Source of the DNA: Chitinophaga terrae (ex Kim and Jung 2007)
GTDB taxonomy: Bacteria; Bacteroidota; Bacteroidia; Chitinophagales; Chitinophagaceae
Reading direction: 5' to 3'
NCBI RefSeq assembly: GCF_900107795.1
Contig: NZ_FNRL01000023.1
Location: 45,349-109,348 of the forward strand
DNA: 64,000 bases
Part shown: positions 50,961 to 59,776 of the stretch, piece by piece
Layout: every line of letters begins with the position of its first letter
Position numbering within the stretch: the first letter of the stretch is position 1
Position numbers and translations under genes: made by a program
Notes under the pieces: model-generated
Seen by the model: only the letters and a program-made list of their open reading frames with translations
Databases searched by the model: none
Told to the model about the DNA's origin: nothing

Positions 50961-52100
50961 ATGAAGCCAGGTACTAAATTCATACATGCCGGTGTAGCCC
51001 CAGATCCATCAACCGGCGCCATTATGACCCCTATATTCCAGACATCCACCTATGTGCAAGACGGGCCGGGTGTGCATAAAGGGTATGAATATGCCAGAAC
51101 ACAGAATCCAACCCGTGATGCCTTACAAAAAGCGCTGGCAGCTATTGAAAATGGCAGTCATGGTATCAGCTTTGGCAGCGGGATGGCTGCAACGGATGCA
51201 GTAATGAAATTATTGAAACCGGGAGATGAAGTACTGGCAACCAACGACTTATATGGCGGTTCTTACCGTATTTTCACCAAAATATATGAACCATTGGGTA
51301 TCAGGTTTAAATTCATTGACATGTCGGACGCTGCAACTATTTCGCAGCACCTGAGTTCTCAGACCCGGATGATATGGATAGAAACGCCAACAAACCCCCT
51401 GTTAAAGATCATTGACATAGCCGCCTGCGCTGAAATAGCAGCGGCGCACAAGGCGTTGCTGGTTGTAGACAATACATTTGCCTCTCCTTATTTGCAAAAC
51501 CCCTTAGACCTGGGTGCTGATATAGTGGTTCATTCGGCTACCAAATATCTTGGGGGGCATAGCGATGTAGTACATGGCGCAGTAATAGTGAAAGACGAGG
51601 CCCTTGCACAACAGTTGTATTTCATCCAGAACTCATGCGGGGCAGTGCCTGGGCCGCAGGATTGTTTCCTGGTATTGCGCGGCATCAAAACCCTTCATGT
51701 GAGGATGCAGCGGCATTGTGAAAACGGGGCCGCTATAGCGCAATTTCTCCGGAACCACTCCAAAGTGGATAAAGTATACTGGCCGGGGTTTGCCGATCAT
51801 CCAAATCATGCAATCGCCGCCACCCAGATGCGCAATTTCGGAGGCATGATCTCTTTTACCCTGAAAGACGATCGCCTGGAAGCTGCCAACCGGGTACTTA
51901 GCAACACTCACCTGTTTTCGCTGGCCGAATCGCTGGGCGGGGTAGAGTCGCTGATCGGGCACCCGGCCAGCATGACGCATGCCTCTATACCCAGGGAAGA
52001 AAGGCTCCGGAACGGCTTAGCCGATTCTTTGATCCGCCTGAGCGTGGGGATCGAAGATGCAGACGACCTGATTGACGATCTTGATAAGGCTATAGAATAA
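50961..52100 (+). CDS. metB: Cystathionine gamma-synthase-type PLP enzyme
   Basis: A 379-residue Cys/Met metabolism enzyme that joins an activated homoserine with cysteine (or a related gamma-replacement/elimination). Seen: TPIFQTSTYVQ, GYEYARTQNPTRDALQKALA, GSGMAATDA, VDNTFASPYLQNPLDLGAD and the PLP lysine motif HSATKYLGGHSDV (Lys near residue 196), followed by QNSCGAVPGPQDCFLVLRGIKTL. Cystathionine gamma-lyase or O-acylhomoserine sulfhydrylase cannot be separated with certainty. It is a single gene under its own promoter. Confidence 0.9.
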   Translation: MKPGTKFIHAGVAPDPSTGAIMTPIFQTSTYVQDGPGVHKGYEYARTQNPTRDALQKALAAIENGSHGISFGSGMAATDAVMKLLKPGDEVLATNDLYGGSYRIFTKIYEPLGIRFKFIDMSDAATISQHLSSQTRMIWIETPTNPLLKIIDIAACAEIAAAHKALLVVDNTFASPYLQNPLDLGADIVVHSATKYLGGHSDVVHGAVIVKDEALAQQLYFIQNSCGAVPGPQDCFLVLRGIKTLHVRMQRHCENGAAIAQFLRNHSKVDKVYWPGFADHPNHAIAATQMRNFGGMISFTLKDDRLEAANRVLSNTHLFSLAESLGGVESLIGHPASMTHASIPREERLRNGLADSLIRLSVGIEDADDLIDDLDKAIE

Positions 52101-52263
52101 CTATCGGTTCAAAATCCGTTCGAAGAATTTTCATTCCAATTTTTATCTGTAAAAATTATCTTTACCAACGCGTACCTTTTTGCCCTAACCATATCCCGGG
52201 GGTTTCCAGGGCTATCGTTACCGATAGTGTTAGAAATACCTTGCCGATACAGTAAGTTATAAT

Positions 52264-53037
52264 ATGAAGATCCAGCTATTACAGGAGTTCTTAAATGCCA
52301 AAGCCGACTATTACGATAATCCGGATTTTATTGCAGATGATCCTATCAGTATCCCTCACCGGTTCAGCCAACTGCAGGACATTGAAATAGCCGGTCTGTT
52401 CGCGGCAGTACTCGCGTGGGGAAACCGCACCAGCATCATCAACAAATGTACTTCGCTGCTAAAAATGATGGATAATGCGCCTTACGACTTTATCCGCAAC
52501 CATCAGCCGAGAGACAGGATGAAGCTGATGTCGTTCGCCCATCGAACCTTTAACGGGCTTGATCTGCTGTATTTTGTCGAGTTCCTTCAACATTACTATT
52601 CCAATGTAACATCGTTGGAATTTGCATTCAGCGGGCATATCAGCGCCCAGGACGAGAATGTAGAAAATGCGCTGATAGGCTTCAGAAAAGTCTTCTTTGC
52701 ATTGGAACACCCGGAAAGAACAGAAAAACACATTGCCACTCCTGCTAAGAATTCGGCCTGTAAACGACTGAATATGTATTTACGCTGGATGGTAAGAAAG
52801 GACGAAAATGGCGTAGATTTTGGACTATGGAACTACATATCTCCATCACAGTTAGTATGTCCTGTAGACATACATGTAAGCAGGGTTGCTGCCCGCCTGG
52901 GACTTATCCCGGAAGCAAAATCCGACTGGAAAACAGCAGTAGCGCTTACACATGAACTGAAGAAACTGGACCCGGACGACCCGGCGAAATATGATTTTGC
53001 GTTGTTCGGCCTGGGAGTGATTGAAAAGTATGTTTGA
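52264..53037 (+). CDS. TIGR02757 family protein
   Basis: A 257-residue protein of the TIGR02757 (DUF2400) family, with unknown function. Typical segments: YYDNPDFIADDPISIPHRFSQ, DIEIAGLFAAVLAWGNRTSI, KRLNMYLRWMVRKDENGVDFGLW and the C-terminal CPVDIHVSRVAARLGL. The helical fold and CPVD motif resemble DNA glycosylase-like helix-hairpin-helix proteins; this likeness is from memory. It ends 14 bases before the DUF6263 gene and is probably cotranscribed with the next two genes. Confidence 0.88.
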   Translation: MKIQLLQEFLNAKADYYDNPDFIADDPISIPHRFSQLQDIEIAGLFAAVLAWGNRTSIINKCTSLLKMMDNAPYDFIRNHQPRDRMKLMSFAHRTFNGLDLLYFVEFLQHYYSNVTSLEFAFSGHISAQDENVENALIGFRKVFFALEHPERTEKHIATPAKNSACKRLNMYLRWMVRKDENGVDFGLWNYISPSQLVCPVDIHVSRVAARLGLIPEAKSDWKTAVALTHELKKLDPDDPAKYDFALFGLGVIEKYV

Positions 53038-53051
53038 TAAATAAAATAGTA

Positions 53052-53990
53052 ATGAAAAGAATTTTTGGCCTTCTCACTTTCCTTTTTGCTTTTTCTATTG
53101 CCAATGCGCAGCAAGGCGGCGCATACCTGGACCTGAGCTATACCTTCCATAAAGGCGAAGTATTTGAACTGGAGCAGAAAAGCAGAACTGAAACCTATGT
53201 TACCGTAGATGGGGTTGTACAACGTACTACAAGAGACTACAACAACCTGATCTCTATTGAGGTCACCAATATAGAACCGGGAAAAACTACGTTGACATTT
53301 AAATATAAAGACCTGAAATTCAATTTCAACGCAAAGAATAACAATATCTTCGTAGATGCCAAGGTAAGCAAACCTGATGAACCATTCCAGGGCGCACTGA
53401 AAGCTATCCTGGATCAGCCTTTCACAGTTGAAATACAAACCACCGGCATTATAAACAAAGTAGAAGGGTTAGACGCCCTGGTGGATAAAGCCGGCGAAAC
53501 ATTCAACACCCTGAAAAAAGACGAACAGGAAGCCTATAAGAAACTGATCAAAGACCAGTTCGGAACGGATGCCTTCCGCGGATGGCTGGAACAACTTTTT
53601 GTGATGTATCCTGCCCATGGTATTAAAACAGGTACCCAATGGGAAGAGAACGTACCTATGCGCGGCGACCTGGTTGGCCGGGTAGACCTTTACTGGACTT
53701 TGCAAACCTGGGACTCGCAGACCGCGAAGATCAACGGCACTGCAAAAATGAAAACAGATAAGATCCAGACTATATTCCTGGACGATAATGTTAAAGCAAC
53801 AGCAGAGATCAGCGGCACCACCACTTCCAATTACCTGATCAATATCAGCAGCGGACTTCCTTCTATTTGCGTACAGAACAGCGAAATGGCCGGCGATTAT
53901 ACCTACATTGCCAAAAAGATAAAGAATAATAAGAAAGTACCTGCCAAGATCATTACCAATGCTTCTTACAAGATCAAACAAATGAAGTAA
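53052..53990 (+). CDS. DUF6263 family secreted protein
   Basis: A 312-residue protein with a signal peptide (about 1-19, IANAQ) and a mostly beta-stranded body: YTFHKGEVFELEQKSRTETYV, VQRTTRDYNNLISIEVTN and PAHGIKTGTQWEENVPMRGD. The layout is that of the Bacteroidetes DUF6263 family, presumably periplasmic; no function is known. ATG at 53052 starts the signal peptide; the longer frame start (53034) is a TTG. The stop codon overlaps the next gene's ATG by one base. Confidence 0.82.
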   Translation: MKRIFGLLTFLFAFSIANAQQGGAYLDLSYTFHKGEVFELEQKSRTETYVTVDGVVQRTTRDYNNLISIEVTNIEPGKTTLTFKYKDLKFNFNAKNNNIFVDAKVSKPDEPFQGALKAILDQPFTVEIQTTGIINKVEGLDALVDKAGETFNTLKKDEQEAYKKLIKDQFGTDAFRGWLEQLFVMYPAHGIKTGTQWEENVPMRGDLVGRVDLYWTLQTWDSQTAKINGTAKMKTDKIQTIFLDDNVKATAEISGTTTSNYLINISSGLPSICVQNSEMAGDYTYIAKKIKNNKKVPAKIITNASYKIKQMK

Positions 53991-54334
53991 TGACAACCTT
54001 ACCCGTAAAATATCTCCGGGAAACTGCTGCGTGGGTGCAAGACGCCTTAGAAGTTCGTGTACCCGATAATGTGAGTACAGACCAGCTCCTGGAGATATTG
54101 GCCGAAAGGTTGGAATCATTGATCAGCAAAGATTTTCAGCAATTTGTTTACTTGCTGTACAGGATCGATGTTTCGGAAAAACGGGTAAAGCAATTATTGA
54201 ATGAAGCGGCGTTGCTGGGCACAGATCCTTACAAACCGATTGCGAGTTTGATAGTAGAGCGACAGTTGCAGAAAATAATTTCGCGGGCGAGTTTCAGGCA
54301 GGAGGATTTGCCGGATGATGAGGAGAGGTGGTGA
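53990..54334 (+). CDS. Conserved small cytoplasmic protein of unknown function
   Basis: A 114-residue, predicted all-helical, acidic protein without signal peptide or TM helix. Segments such as DFQQFVYLLYRIDVSEKRVKQLL and DPYKPIASLIVERQLQKI suggest a helical bundle; I recognise no domain. The start overlaps the DUF6263 stop (TAATG), so translation is coupled. It ends the group with TIGR02757 and DUF6263 genes just before the IS256 remnant. Confidence 0.75.
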   Translation: MTTLPVKYLRETAAWVQDALEVRVPDNVSTDQLLEILAERLESLISKDFQQFVYLLYRIDVSEKRVKQLLNEAALLGTDPYKPIASLIVERQLQKIISRASFRQEDLPDDEERW

Positions 54335-54390
54335 TTCGTGAGTTGCTGGTTAATCTTACAATACCAACTCACTTTACGCTAACCACTTAA

Positions 54391-54416
54391 GAGACTATTA
54401 CAAAAAGTGTGTCAGT
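54391..54416 (+). mobile_element. Possible left end of an IS256-type element
   Basis: GAGACTATTACAAAAAGTGT and the following GTCAG resemble terminal repeats of IS256-family elements as I recall them, and lie 30 bases before the transposase remnant. No matching right end was found downstream. Confidence 0.45.
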
Positions 54417-54445
54417 TAAAAGTTAACTAACTTTAAACTGACAAT

Positions 54446-54711
54446 ATGGAAAAACAGAATTTCGATTTTGAGGCATTTAAGAAGCAGGCTGCTACCCGTT
54501 TGAAGAAGGGTGACACGCTGCTAGGTAAGGATGGGGTGCTTACTCCATTACTAAAAGAGTTCCTAGAAGGGGCTCTTGAGGATGAACTTGAAGCACATAT
54601 AGAAGATGATATAGAGCCAATAGAAAGAACGGGAAGGGCCGTAAACAAGTAAAACCCCCGATAGGCACCGTTGATATCAATCCTCCCAGGGATCGTAATG
54701 GTACATTTGAT
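54446..54711 (+). pseudogene. IS256-family transposase remnant
   Basis: The first 68 codons (MEKQNFDFEAFKKQAATRLK, then GKDGVLTPLLKEFLEGALEDELEAH) match the N-terminus of IS256-type (mutator) transposases. Near 54630 the frame shifts: a second frame continues NGKGRKQVK and GTVDINPPRDRNGTF, the next conserved stretch. The catalytic domain (about 300 residues) is absent. The element is therefore truncated and frameshifted, inactive, and marks the left edge of an AT-rich accessory island. Confidence 0.8.
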
Positions 54712-54952
54712 GGAACAAACCTGTCTATAATTGGAATCAAACTCTTGGCCATTTATCTATTATCTTTGGTGACAGGCTCAAACTCAATCTTTAAACCACT
54801 GATACTTTATGTAATACTACCGATGCAGCCAAATTTAACCGTATCCAAGATAAAACAAACTATTGCAAAAAAATAAGGAAGTTATATGTGAGCTCGTCGA
54901 TTCTTTTATCATCAATGGAAAAATTAAATTTACTGCAATAAATTCAACCTGT
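54712..54952. other. AT-rich sequence after the IS remnant, no gene seen
   Basis: About 240 bases without convincing coding or RNA signal; frames here have no known similarity. It may be decayed remains of the insertion element. Confidence 0.4.
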
Positions 54953-55402
54953 ATGGCTCTTAAAAAATGTACGTTACCTTTTATAACTTTATTCATGATG
55001 GCAACCTTACCTTGCTGCTACTCCCCTAAAATATTTCTCTCAAAAGAAGAACAAAGATTCGCAGACTCTTTAGCTAACGTGTATTCCGCCGATGTTAATC
55101 TACAGCACGACTATAAAGCAATAAAAGAAAATAAAAAAAACGGTCAATTTTGGATAGAATTAAAAAACGCACAGCACCAAAATTTCTGTTCGGTAGACAG
55201 TCTTTTAATAAAAGAAATAGCGTCAAATATCGCCACACGCTTCTCTAAAATAATGAAGTACAAACCAAACTACAACTCAATCGAAATTGTATTTATCAAA
55301 TCTGAATTTCCCGACAAACAAACGGAAAACACTATCTGTGAAAAACACGTCATTGTTAATACAAAGAATCCCAGTACCGCTCAAATAACTTACTGGCATT
55401 AA
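54953..55402 (+). CDS. Small lipoprotein of unknown function
   Basis: A 149-residue predicted lipoprotein (signal peptide MALKKCTLPFITLFMMATLP followed by CC). The body is rich in Lys and Asn, and AT-rich codons differ from the core genome. ATG at 54953 was chosen because it begins the signal peptide; the longer frame adds 30 residues without features. In position it resembles immunity-type proteins found near polymorphic toxins, but there is no sequence evidence for that. Confidence 0.6.
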   Translation: MALKKCTLPFITLFMMATLPCCYSPKIFLSKEEQRFADSLANVYSADVNLQHDYKAIKENKKNGQFWIELKNAQHQNFCSVDSLLIKEIASNIATRFSKIMKYKPNYNSIEIVFIKSEFPDKQTENTICEKHVIVNTKNPSTAQITYWH

Positions 55403-55470
55403 TTACCTCATAACCTCTAAAGCTCTGCATATTTAAATAAAAGCAAAGCTTTAGGTTTAGTGAATAACAT

Positions 55471-55920
55471 TCATTTTCTTCTATAAATTACACCGTCAGA
55501 TGTTTCAATCCGCTGAAAATCTTTTGAATTAGCTACATCATTTAAGAGGGTCTGCAAATCATTAATAACAGTAGTGGAAACAGTCCCACCATGAGCTTCT
55601 CCAAGCCCCCCTTTGTCATACTGTAGTTCTCTCTTAATGCCCTTCAAAGGGAAATATTGAGCGATTGGATCTCTTAAATTATGAACTTGTATCCCTTTTC
55701 CGCTGCTTGTATGTTCAAACTCATCAGCTTCATCTGGCGATAAATATAAAACGGTACCTACTGTATTACCTTTCGTATCACCCCAAGCATTTTCAGATAA
55801 ATAAGCTGCTATACCTGCGGCAAAGGCTCCCCCCTCACTATGAGAAACTATGTTGAATTGCTCGTCAGGATTCATTTTTGAAATCCATTCCTTGTAGTGT
55901 GCTTGTATGTCTTCCCTTTT
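55471..55920 (-). pseudogene. Detached C-terminal tail of an RHS-type toxin (lipase-like)
   Basis: The open frame begins right after a stop at about 55921 and codes KREDIQAHYKEWISKMNPDE, then QFNIVSHSEGGAFAAGIAAY. The Ser-containing SHSEGG is a lipase-like nucleophile elbow, and such segments are seen at the C-termini of RHS/YD-repeat proteins of Bacteroidetes. No RHS repeats or signal peptide are present, so the tail has lost its carrier. The ATG at 55875 would start after the conserved KEWIS, and a protein of 134 residues could still be made. It overlaps the end of the YwqK-like gene by 11 or more bases. Confidence 0.6.
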
Positions 55921-56695
55921 TTAGAATGTTTAGTTTTAGTACAGCCGTATTATTCTCTACACTCATTTCTAAAGTGTCAATATTGCTGCTATTATTTTTC
56001 ATAATCAAGTAGAGCTTCGATTTTACTTTAGGAGGGGTTGCGACAGTAATCCCAATTTCTTGATCTGTCCCCCTCAAGCGAATTAGGTTTCCTGAGGGAT
56101 ATTCATGTTCCTCAATTATGGCGTTTCTGCGTTCCCTTATAAAAATCAAAGGACTAAAAACAAAACCTTCTTCGCTAAGCAAATCGCCTTTCCTATTGTA
56201 ATTTGAAATATAAAATGTTTTCCCTCCCCAATCTTTTACATAATATTTCTGAATAACATTTCCGTTAAAATAAAAGAGAACTTCTCCATACTGTTTGTCA
56301 TTAATCCAATAACTGGCTGATTCTAGCGACCCACTTTCAGAATACCAAAAAGCTCTCCCATTTTGTTTGTTTTGGGAAAAATGCACTTTGGATATTTTTC
56401 TACCGATGCTGTCATACTGCTCCTCCCAGCCCTCCTTTCCACCATTTACATAAGGCACTTCACTTTTCAAGCTCCCATTCACGTAAAAAGATTTATATAC
56501 CCCTATTCCCTTTGATGGATCTTTTAACGTCAAAATAGATTCAAGCTGTCCGTTTTCATAATAGCTAGTTATCGTCGCAGATGTATCATTCTCTTTTTCG
56601 ACCGAGCCATTTTTTTGAATGCATCCAAATAAGCAAACCACTGGTATGAGGATTGTCCGTAAATAGTGTAATGTCTTATCTATAAACAATATCAT
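55865..56695 (-). CDS. YwqK-like MORN-variant lipoprotein
   Basis: A 276-residue lipoprotein (lipobox VVCLFGC, Cys near 25) with repeated YENGQL, YVNGSLKSEVPYVNGGK and YSESGSLES units typical of YwqK/MORN-variant proteins. Members of this group are often annotated as antitoxins/immunity proteins of polymorphic toxin loci; that role is suggested here by the toxin tail that overlaps its 3' end. The gene starts 3 bases after the upstream gene's stop (56699), so it is cotranscribed with it. Confidence 0.72.
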   Translation of the reverse strand: MILFIDKTLHYLRTILIPVVCLFGCIQKNGSVEKENDTSATITSYYENGQLESILTLKDPSKGIGVYKSFYVNGSLKSEVPYVNGGKEGWEEQYDSIGRKISKVHFSQNKQNGRAFWYSESGSLESASYWINDKQYGEVLFYFNGNVIQKYYVKDWGGKTFYISNYNRKGDLLSEEGFVFSPLIFIRERRNAIIEEHEYPSGNLIRLRGTDQEIGITVATPPKVKSKLYLIMKNNSSNIDTLEMSVENNTAVLKLNILKKGRHTSTLQGMDFKNES

Positions 56696-56698
56696 CTA

Positions 56699-57130
56699 TT
56701 ATTTTTTAGGTAATGTAAAGATGACGAAATTTCCTCCTCCTTTCTGCCCGCATCTATCTGATAAAAGATCAAACAAACGCTTATTCGTATAATACTTCCC
56801 GGTAGTCTTATTTACAAAAACACCAAACCTGTCCATACACCATTCTTCTTTCAACTTATTCCGACAAATTACTATTGCTGCCCGTACATCAATAGCACGC
56901 GGTTTAACAGGCTTAAAATTTGGCAGCAGATCTTTTAGTATATCCGCCCCCGTTATATCGATCGTCTTCAATGATCCTGCAAATGCAGCTTTGAAATATT
57001 CGCAAGGCACATCCTCAACGGTTTCTGTTGCAAAATCTTCATATACCACGCTGAGTTTCGTAACCTTTACCTGGGCGCTGGCAGGCAAATAAAACAAAAG
57101 GATTAACGCTAAAAACAATTTTATGTTCAT
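56699..57130 (-). CDS. Small secreted protein of unknown function
   Basis: A 143-residue protein with a clear signal peptide (about 1-19, PASAQ). Two cysteines near CEYF and CRNKLKEEWCMDRFGVF may form a disulfide. I recognise no domain. It is between the YwqK-like gene (3-base gap) and another small gene (9-base gap) on the minus strand and probably belongs to the same transcript. Confidence 0.65.
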   Translation of the reverse strand: MNIKLFLALILLFYLPASAQVKVTKLSVVYEDFATETVEDVPCEYFKAAFAGSLKTIDITGADILKDLLPNFKPVKPRAIDVRAAIVICRNKLKEEWCMDRFGVFVNKTTGKYYTNKRLFDLLSDRCGQKGGGNFVIFTLPKK

Positions 57131-57139
57131 AGTGGAATA

Positions 57140-57511
57140 TTAATGCAACCTTACAGGGATATGCACTTCTGTTAGCGTATTGACTTCTGTTCCGGAAACT
57201 TTCCTGATCCGGATATGACGCCTGGTATACTCCGAAAATAAGGAATGCAGTTTGCTTTTTTCTTCTTCTTTCAAAAATATCCGTTTGCCATCTTTCCAGG
57301 TTTGGAGGCTGGCAATTGTAAAACGTTCTGCCGATCCTTTTTTATTGATAAATACCGACAAAACTGCCAGACCGGTTACCTCCAGGTTACCGGGTAACTT
57401 AATAAAAGTAGTTTTAGTTGTAATAATGAAAGGGAAGGATACTTCGTTCTTCGTAGGGTTCTCCGTTACCACAGGAAGGGTATGGGAGGCTAGTAAACAA
57501 TTTGAAAACAT
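57140..57511 (-). CDS. Small protein of unknown function
   Basis: A 123-residue protein with no clear signal peptide in the chosen frame (ATG 57511, MFSNCLLASHTLPVV). Its central region (KLPGNLEVTGLAVLSVFINK) is beta-rich. No family was recognised. The longer start at 57538 is a TTG. It is the first gene of the minus-strand island group; no clear -7 box is visible upstream. Confidence 0.55.
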   Translation of the reverse strand: MFSNCLLASHTLPVVTENPTKNEVSFPFIITTKTTFIKLPGNLEVTGLAVLSVFINKKGSAERFTIASLQTWKDGKRIFLKEEEKSKLHSLFSEYTRRHIRIRKVSGTEVNTLTEVHIPVRLH

Positions 57512-57565
57512 ACATCTCTTTTCACTAAGATGCGGCAAAAAGGGATTTTCAATAATTGGGATATA

Positions 57566-57592
57566 AAAAAACCGGCTATTCAGCCGGTTTTT
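57566..57592. terminator. Bidirectional terminator
   Basis: AAAAACCGGCT pairs with AGCCGGTTTTT around a 4-base loop. It lies 2 bases after the stop of the sterol-desaturase-like gene (57594) and has A/T runs on both sides. Confidence 0.85.
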
Positions 57593-57593
57593 C

Positions 57594-58250
57594 CTAAAAC
57601 ATTAATTCCTTTACCTTTTCTTTATCTTCCTTCTCTTTTTTCAGATCGAAAAATGTTCCGAACACCCTATCCCAAATCGAAGAGCTTACACCGAAACCCT
57701 TGTCGTCACTTTTGTAGTGATGTAAATGGTGATTTCTCCATAAGGGCTTCATAAATGGGAAAGGAGGGTTCCAGGCATGGATAGCATAGTGCATGCTTCC
57801 GTACAGCAGGTAACCAAGCAAAAAGCCAGGGAAAAACATAAAAGTTATCTGGCGCAGAAAAATATACTGCGCTCCGAAAATAACAGATGCTAAGATCAGG
57901 CTTGGCACCGGTGGCATGAATAACCGCTGTTTGTCTCTCGGGTACTCATGGTGATTACCATGCATGACATAGATGAAACGGCGAACTTTTGGATTATCAC
58001 TGGCAAAATGGAAAATAAACCTGTGCATAATGTACTCGAAGAACGACCAGAAAAACATGGCTCCAAAGAATACGGCGGCTACAGTTCCAACGCTGAATCC
58101 TAAAGTTGCATGGCTATAATACAACATATAGCCGATAATGGGCAAATACATACCCCAGATCACTAATGGATGCGTTTTCGTTAGCATCTCCAGATACTGG
58201 CTTTCAAATAATCTTGCCTGTCCTTTGTTCTTAATCTTTTCAAACTTCAT
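57594..58250 (-). CDS. Sterol desaturase / fatty acid hydroxylase family protein
   Basis: A 218-residue membrane protein of the fatty acid hydroxylase superfamily with three or four TM helices. The di-iron histidine motifs are present: HRFIFH, HGNHH, HYAIH and NHHLHHY. In Bacteroidetes such enzymes hydroxylate fatty acids, carotenoids or sphingolipids; the substrate is not evident. ATG at 58250 is preceded by GGGAG. Regulation is not visible. Confidence 0.9.
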   Translation of the reverse strand: MKFEKIKNKGQARLFESQYLEMLTKTHPLVIWGMYLPIIGYMLYYSHATLGFSVGTVAAVFFGAMFFWSFFEYIMHRFIFHFASDNPKVRRFIYVMHGNHHEYPRDKQRLFMPPVPSLILASVIFGAQYIFLRQITFMFFPGFLLGYLLYGSMHYAIHAWNPPFPFMKPLWRNHHLHHYKSDDKGFGVSSSIWDRVFGTFFDLKKEKEDKEKVKELMF

Positions 58251-58413
58251 AACTCCCAAAGTTTTGAGGTGCAGTTACGGGATATGAATAAAACCTTCCT
58301 AAATACCTTGCCGAAAACTCAAAATGTATTAAAATTTGAATATATCAGCCTTATTGACATGCAAAAATACGATGTTCATTCATTATTTCGCTCAATCAGG
58401 ATATTTAGCCGGA

Positions 58414-59664
58414 TTAATTCTCCCGGTAATGTATATTGAATGACCTGAGGTCAGGCCGGTACTTCCTTTTCCGTTGCAACTCATACTGGTATATGATCTC
58501 CCCAATCTCCCTGAAGAAAGGATACCCCTCTTCTTCATACTCATACTTGTTATCGTTTAAGATCCCATCCCGGTTCACATACACGGTACCCGTCAGCATG
58601 AATTCTATATTATGTTCAAAATCAACAATATAGGCAGCATCCGTCAGGAAACCGTACGACCAGCCAGCCATATTAAATACACGGATAGCAGGGGGAATGT
58701 TCTGCCGTCCCGACTTGAAAAAAAAGAACTTTGTAAAACTGTCATAGTATTCCGAAGTATCATACCTCGGCCACTTACTTTCTGACGGATAAGATGACAT
58801 ATACCCCCATAACAATCTCAAATCTTCTTTCGTTAATAAAAAACGGCTGGCTTTGGGTACCGATGTTGGAAATAGCACAGATTGCAGCATATGCTGCAGG
58901 TCTGTCAATGGAAAAATATTGTGCCTGGTGAAATCCATCGGCTTAAACACCAACTTCTCATCCTTATCCCAATACCCTTTCCCGATAAATATCTGCCGGC
59001 TGAAATCAAACGTTATCGTGTCTATCATCTCAGGCTGCTGATAGATCACCTGGCCGTTGCGCACAAACCTGATGGGATTGGTTACCCTGTTTTCCTCTTC
59101 CGTGAGCGGCATAAAACGCCGTATAATCCTCACATTGCGGTAACCCTTCTTCCAGAGTTCTTCATTTATAGCCTGCTGACCTACGAATTCGTATAGCCGG
59201 TTATAGGCATCATTGTCACTTACCAGGAATATTTTTTTGATATAGTGGGCAACCGATGGCAACCCGTTTTCGGCGGTGGTGTCTGTGTGCGCCTGCACCT
59301 GTTCCTTTCTTACGCTATCCGTTAGCATCGGAGTATCGAAATTCAGTCCCTGTATCCCCAATTTCCTTAGCTTCTCCAGGGCTAACAATGCCACCGGCAG
59401 TTTAACCGTACTGGCAGGGTTAAAATACAGCTGGTCATCCACTCCATAGTTATGATTGGTAAAGGAAGGCACATTATGCTTATCCCTGTCGATCTGGGTA
59501 TAAATTATCTGGTATCTGAAAGAATCCGGGTGTTGCAGGATATGTTTCAGGCCGGGAGATGCTTTCTGCCATATCAGCTTAATTAGCAGGGAATCGGCGG
59601 ACTGGCGGGCTACAGCTATCGACCTGCAGGCGAACATACAGATTATCAGAAAACAGTAACGCAT
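58414..59664 (-). CDS. Class A beta-lactamase-like serine hydrolase
   Basis: A 416-residue secreted protein (signal peptide to about residue 19). Seen: the SxxK motif NPASTVKLPVALLALEKL (Ser near residue 83) and the SDN-type motif LVSDNDAYNRLYEFVG. This fits the beta-lactamase2/PBP-like hydrolase family (PF13354); it is longer than true class A beta-lactamases (about 290) so I infer a cell-wall or peptide hydrolase rather than a resistance enzyme. It is divergent from the fumarylacetoacetase-family gene. Confidence 0.85.
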   Translation of the reverse strand: MRYCFLIICMFACRSIAVARQSADSLLIKLIWQKASPGLKHILQHPDSFRYQIIYTQIDRDKHNVPSFTNHNYGVDDQLYFNPASTVKLPVALLALEKLRKLGIQGLNFDTPMLTDSVRKEQVQAHTDTTAENGLPSVAHYIKKIFLVSDNDAYNRLYEFVGQQAINEELWKKGYRNVRIIRRFMPLTEEENRVTNPIRFVRNGQVIYQQPEMIDTITFDFSRQIFIGKGYWDKDEKLVFKPMDFTRHNIFPLTDLQHMLQSVLFPTSVPKASRFLLTKEDLRLLWGYMSSYPSESKWPRYDTSEYYDSFTKFFFFKSGRQNIPPAIRVFNMAGWSYGFLTDAAYIVDFEHNIEFMLTGTVYVNRDGILNDNKYEYEEEGYPFFREIGEIIYQYELQRKRKYRPDLRSFNIHYREN

Positions 59665-59737
59665 ACACGATGGTTCGTACTTATAAATATACCCATTTTC
59701 GGCGGATAGAAAGCATCTTCTATTGCCGCAATGATGT

Positions 59738-59745
59738 TATATTTG
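59738..59745 (+). promoter_or_regulatory. Possible -7 box of the FAH-flavin reductase pair
   Basis: TATATTTG, 32 bases before the ATG at 59777; no TTG at proper -33 spacing. Confidence 0.4.
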
Positions 59746-59776
59746 AGCCTTCATACAACCAGAACAACCAACAACC

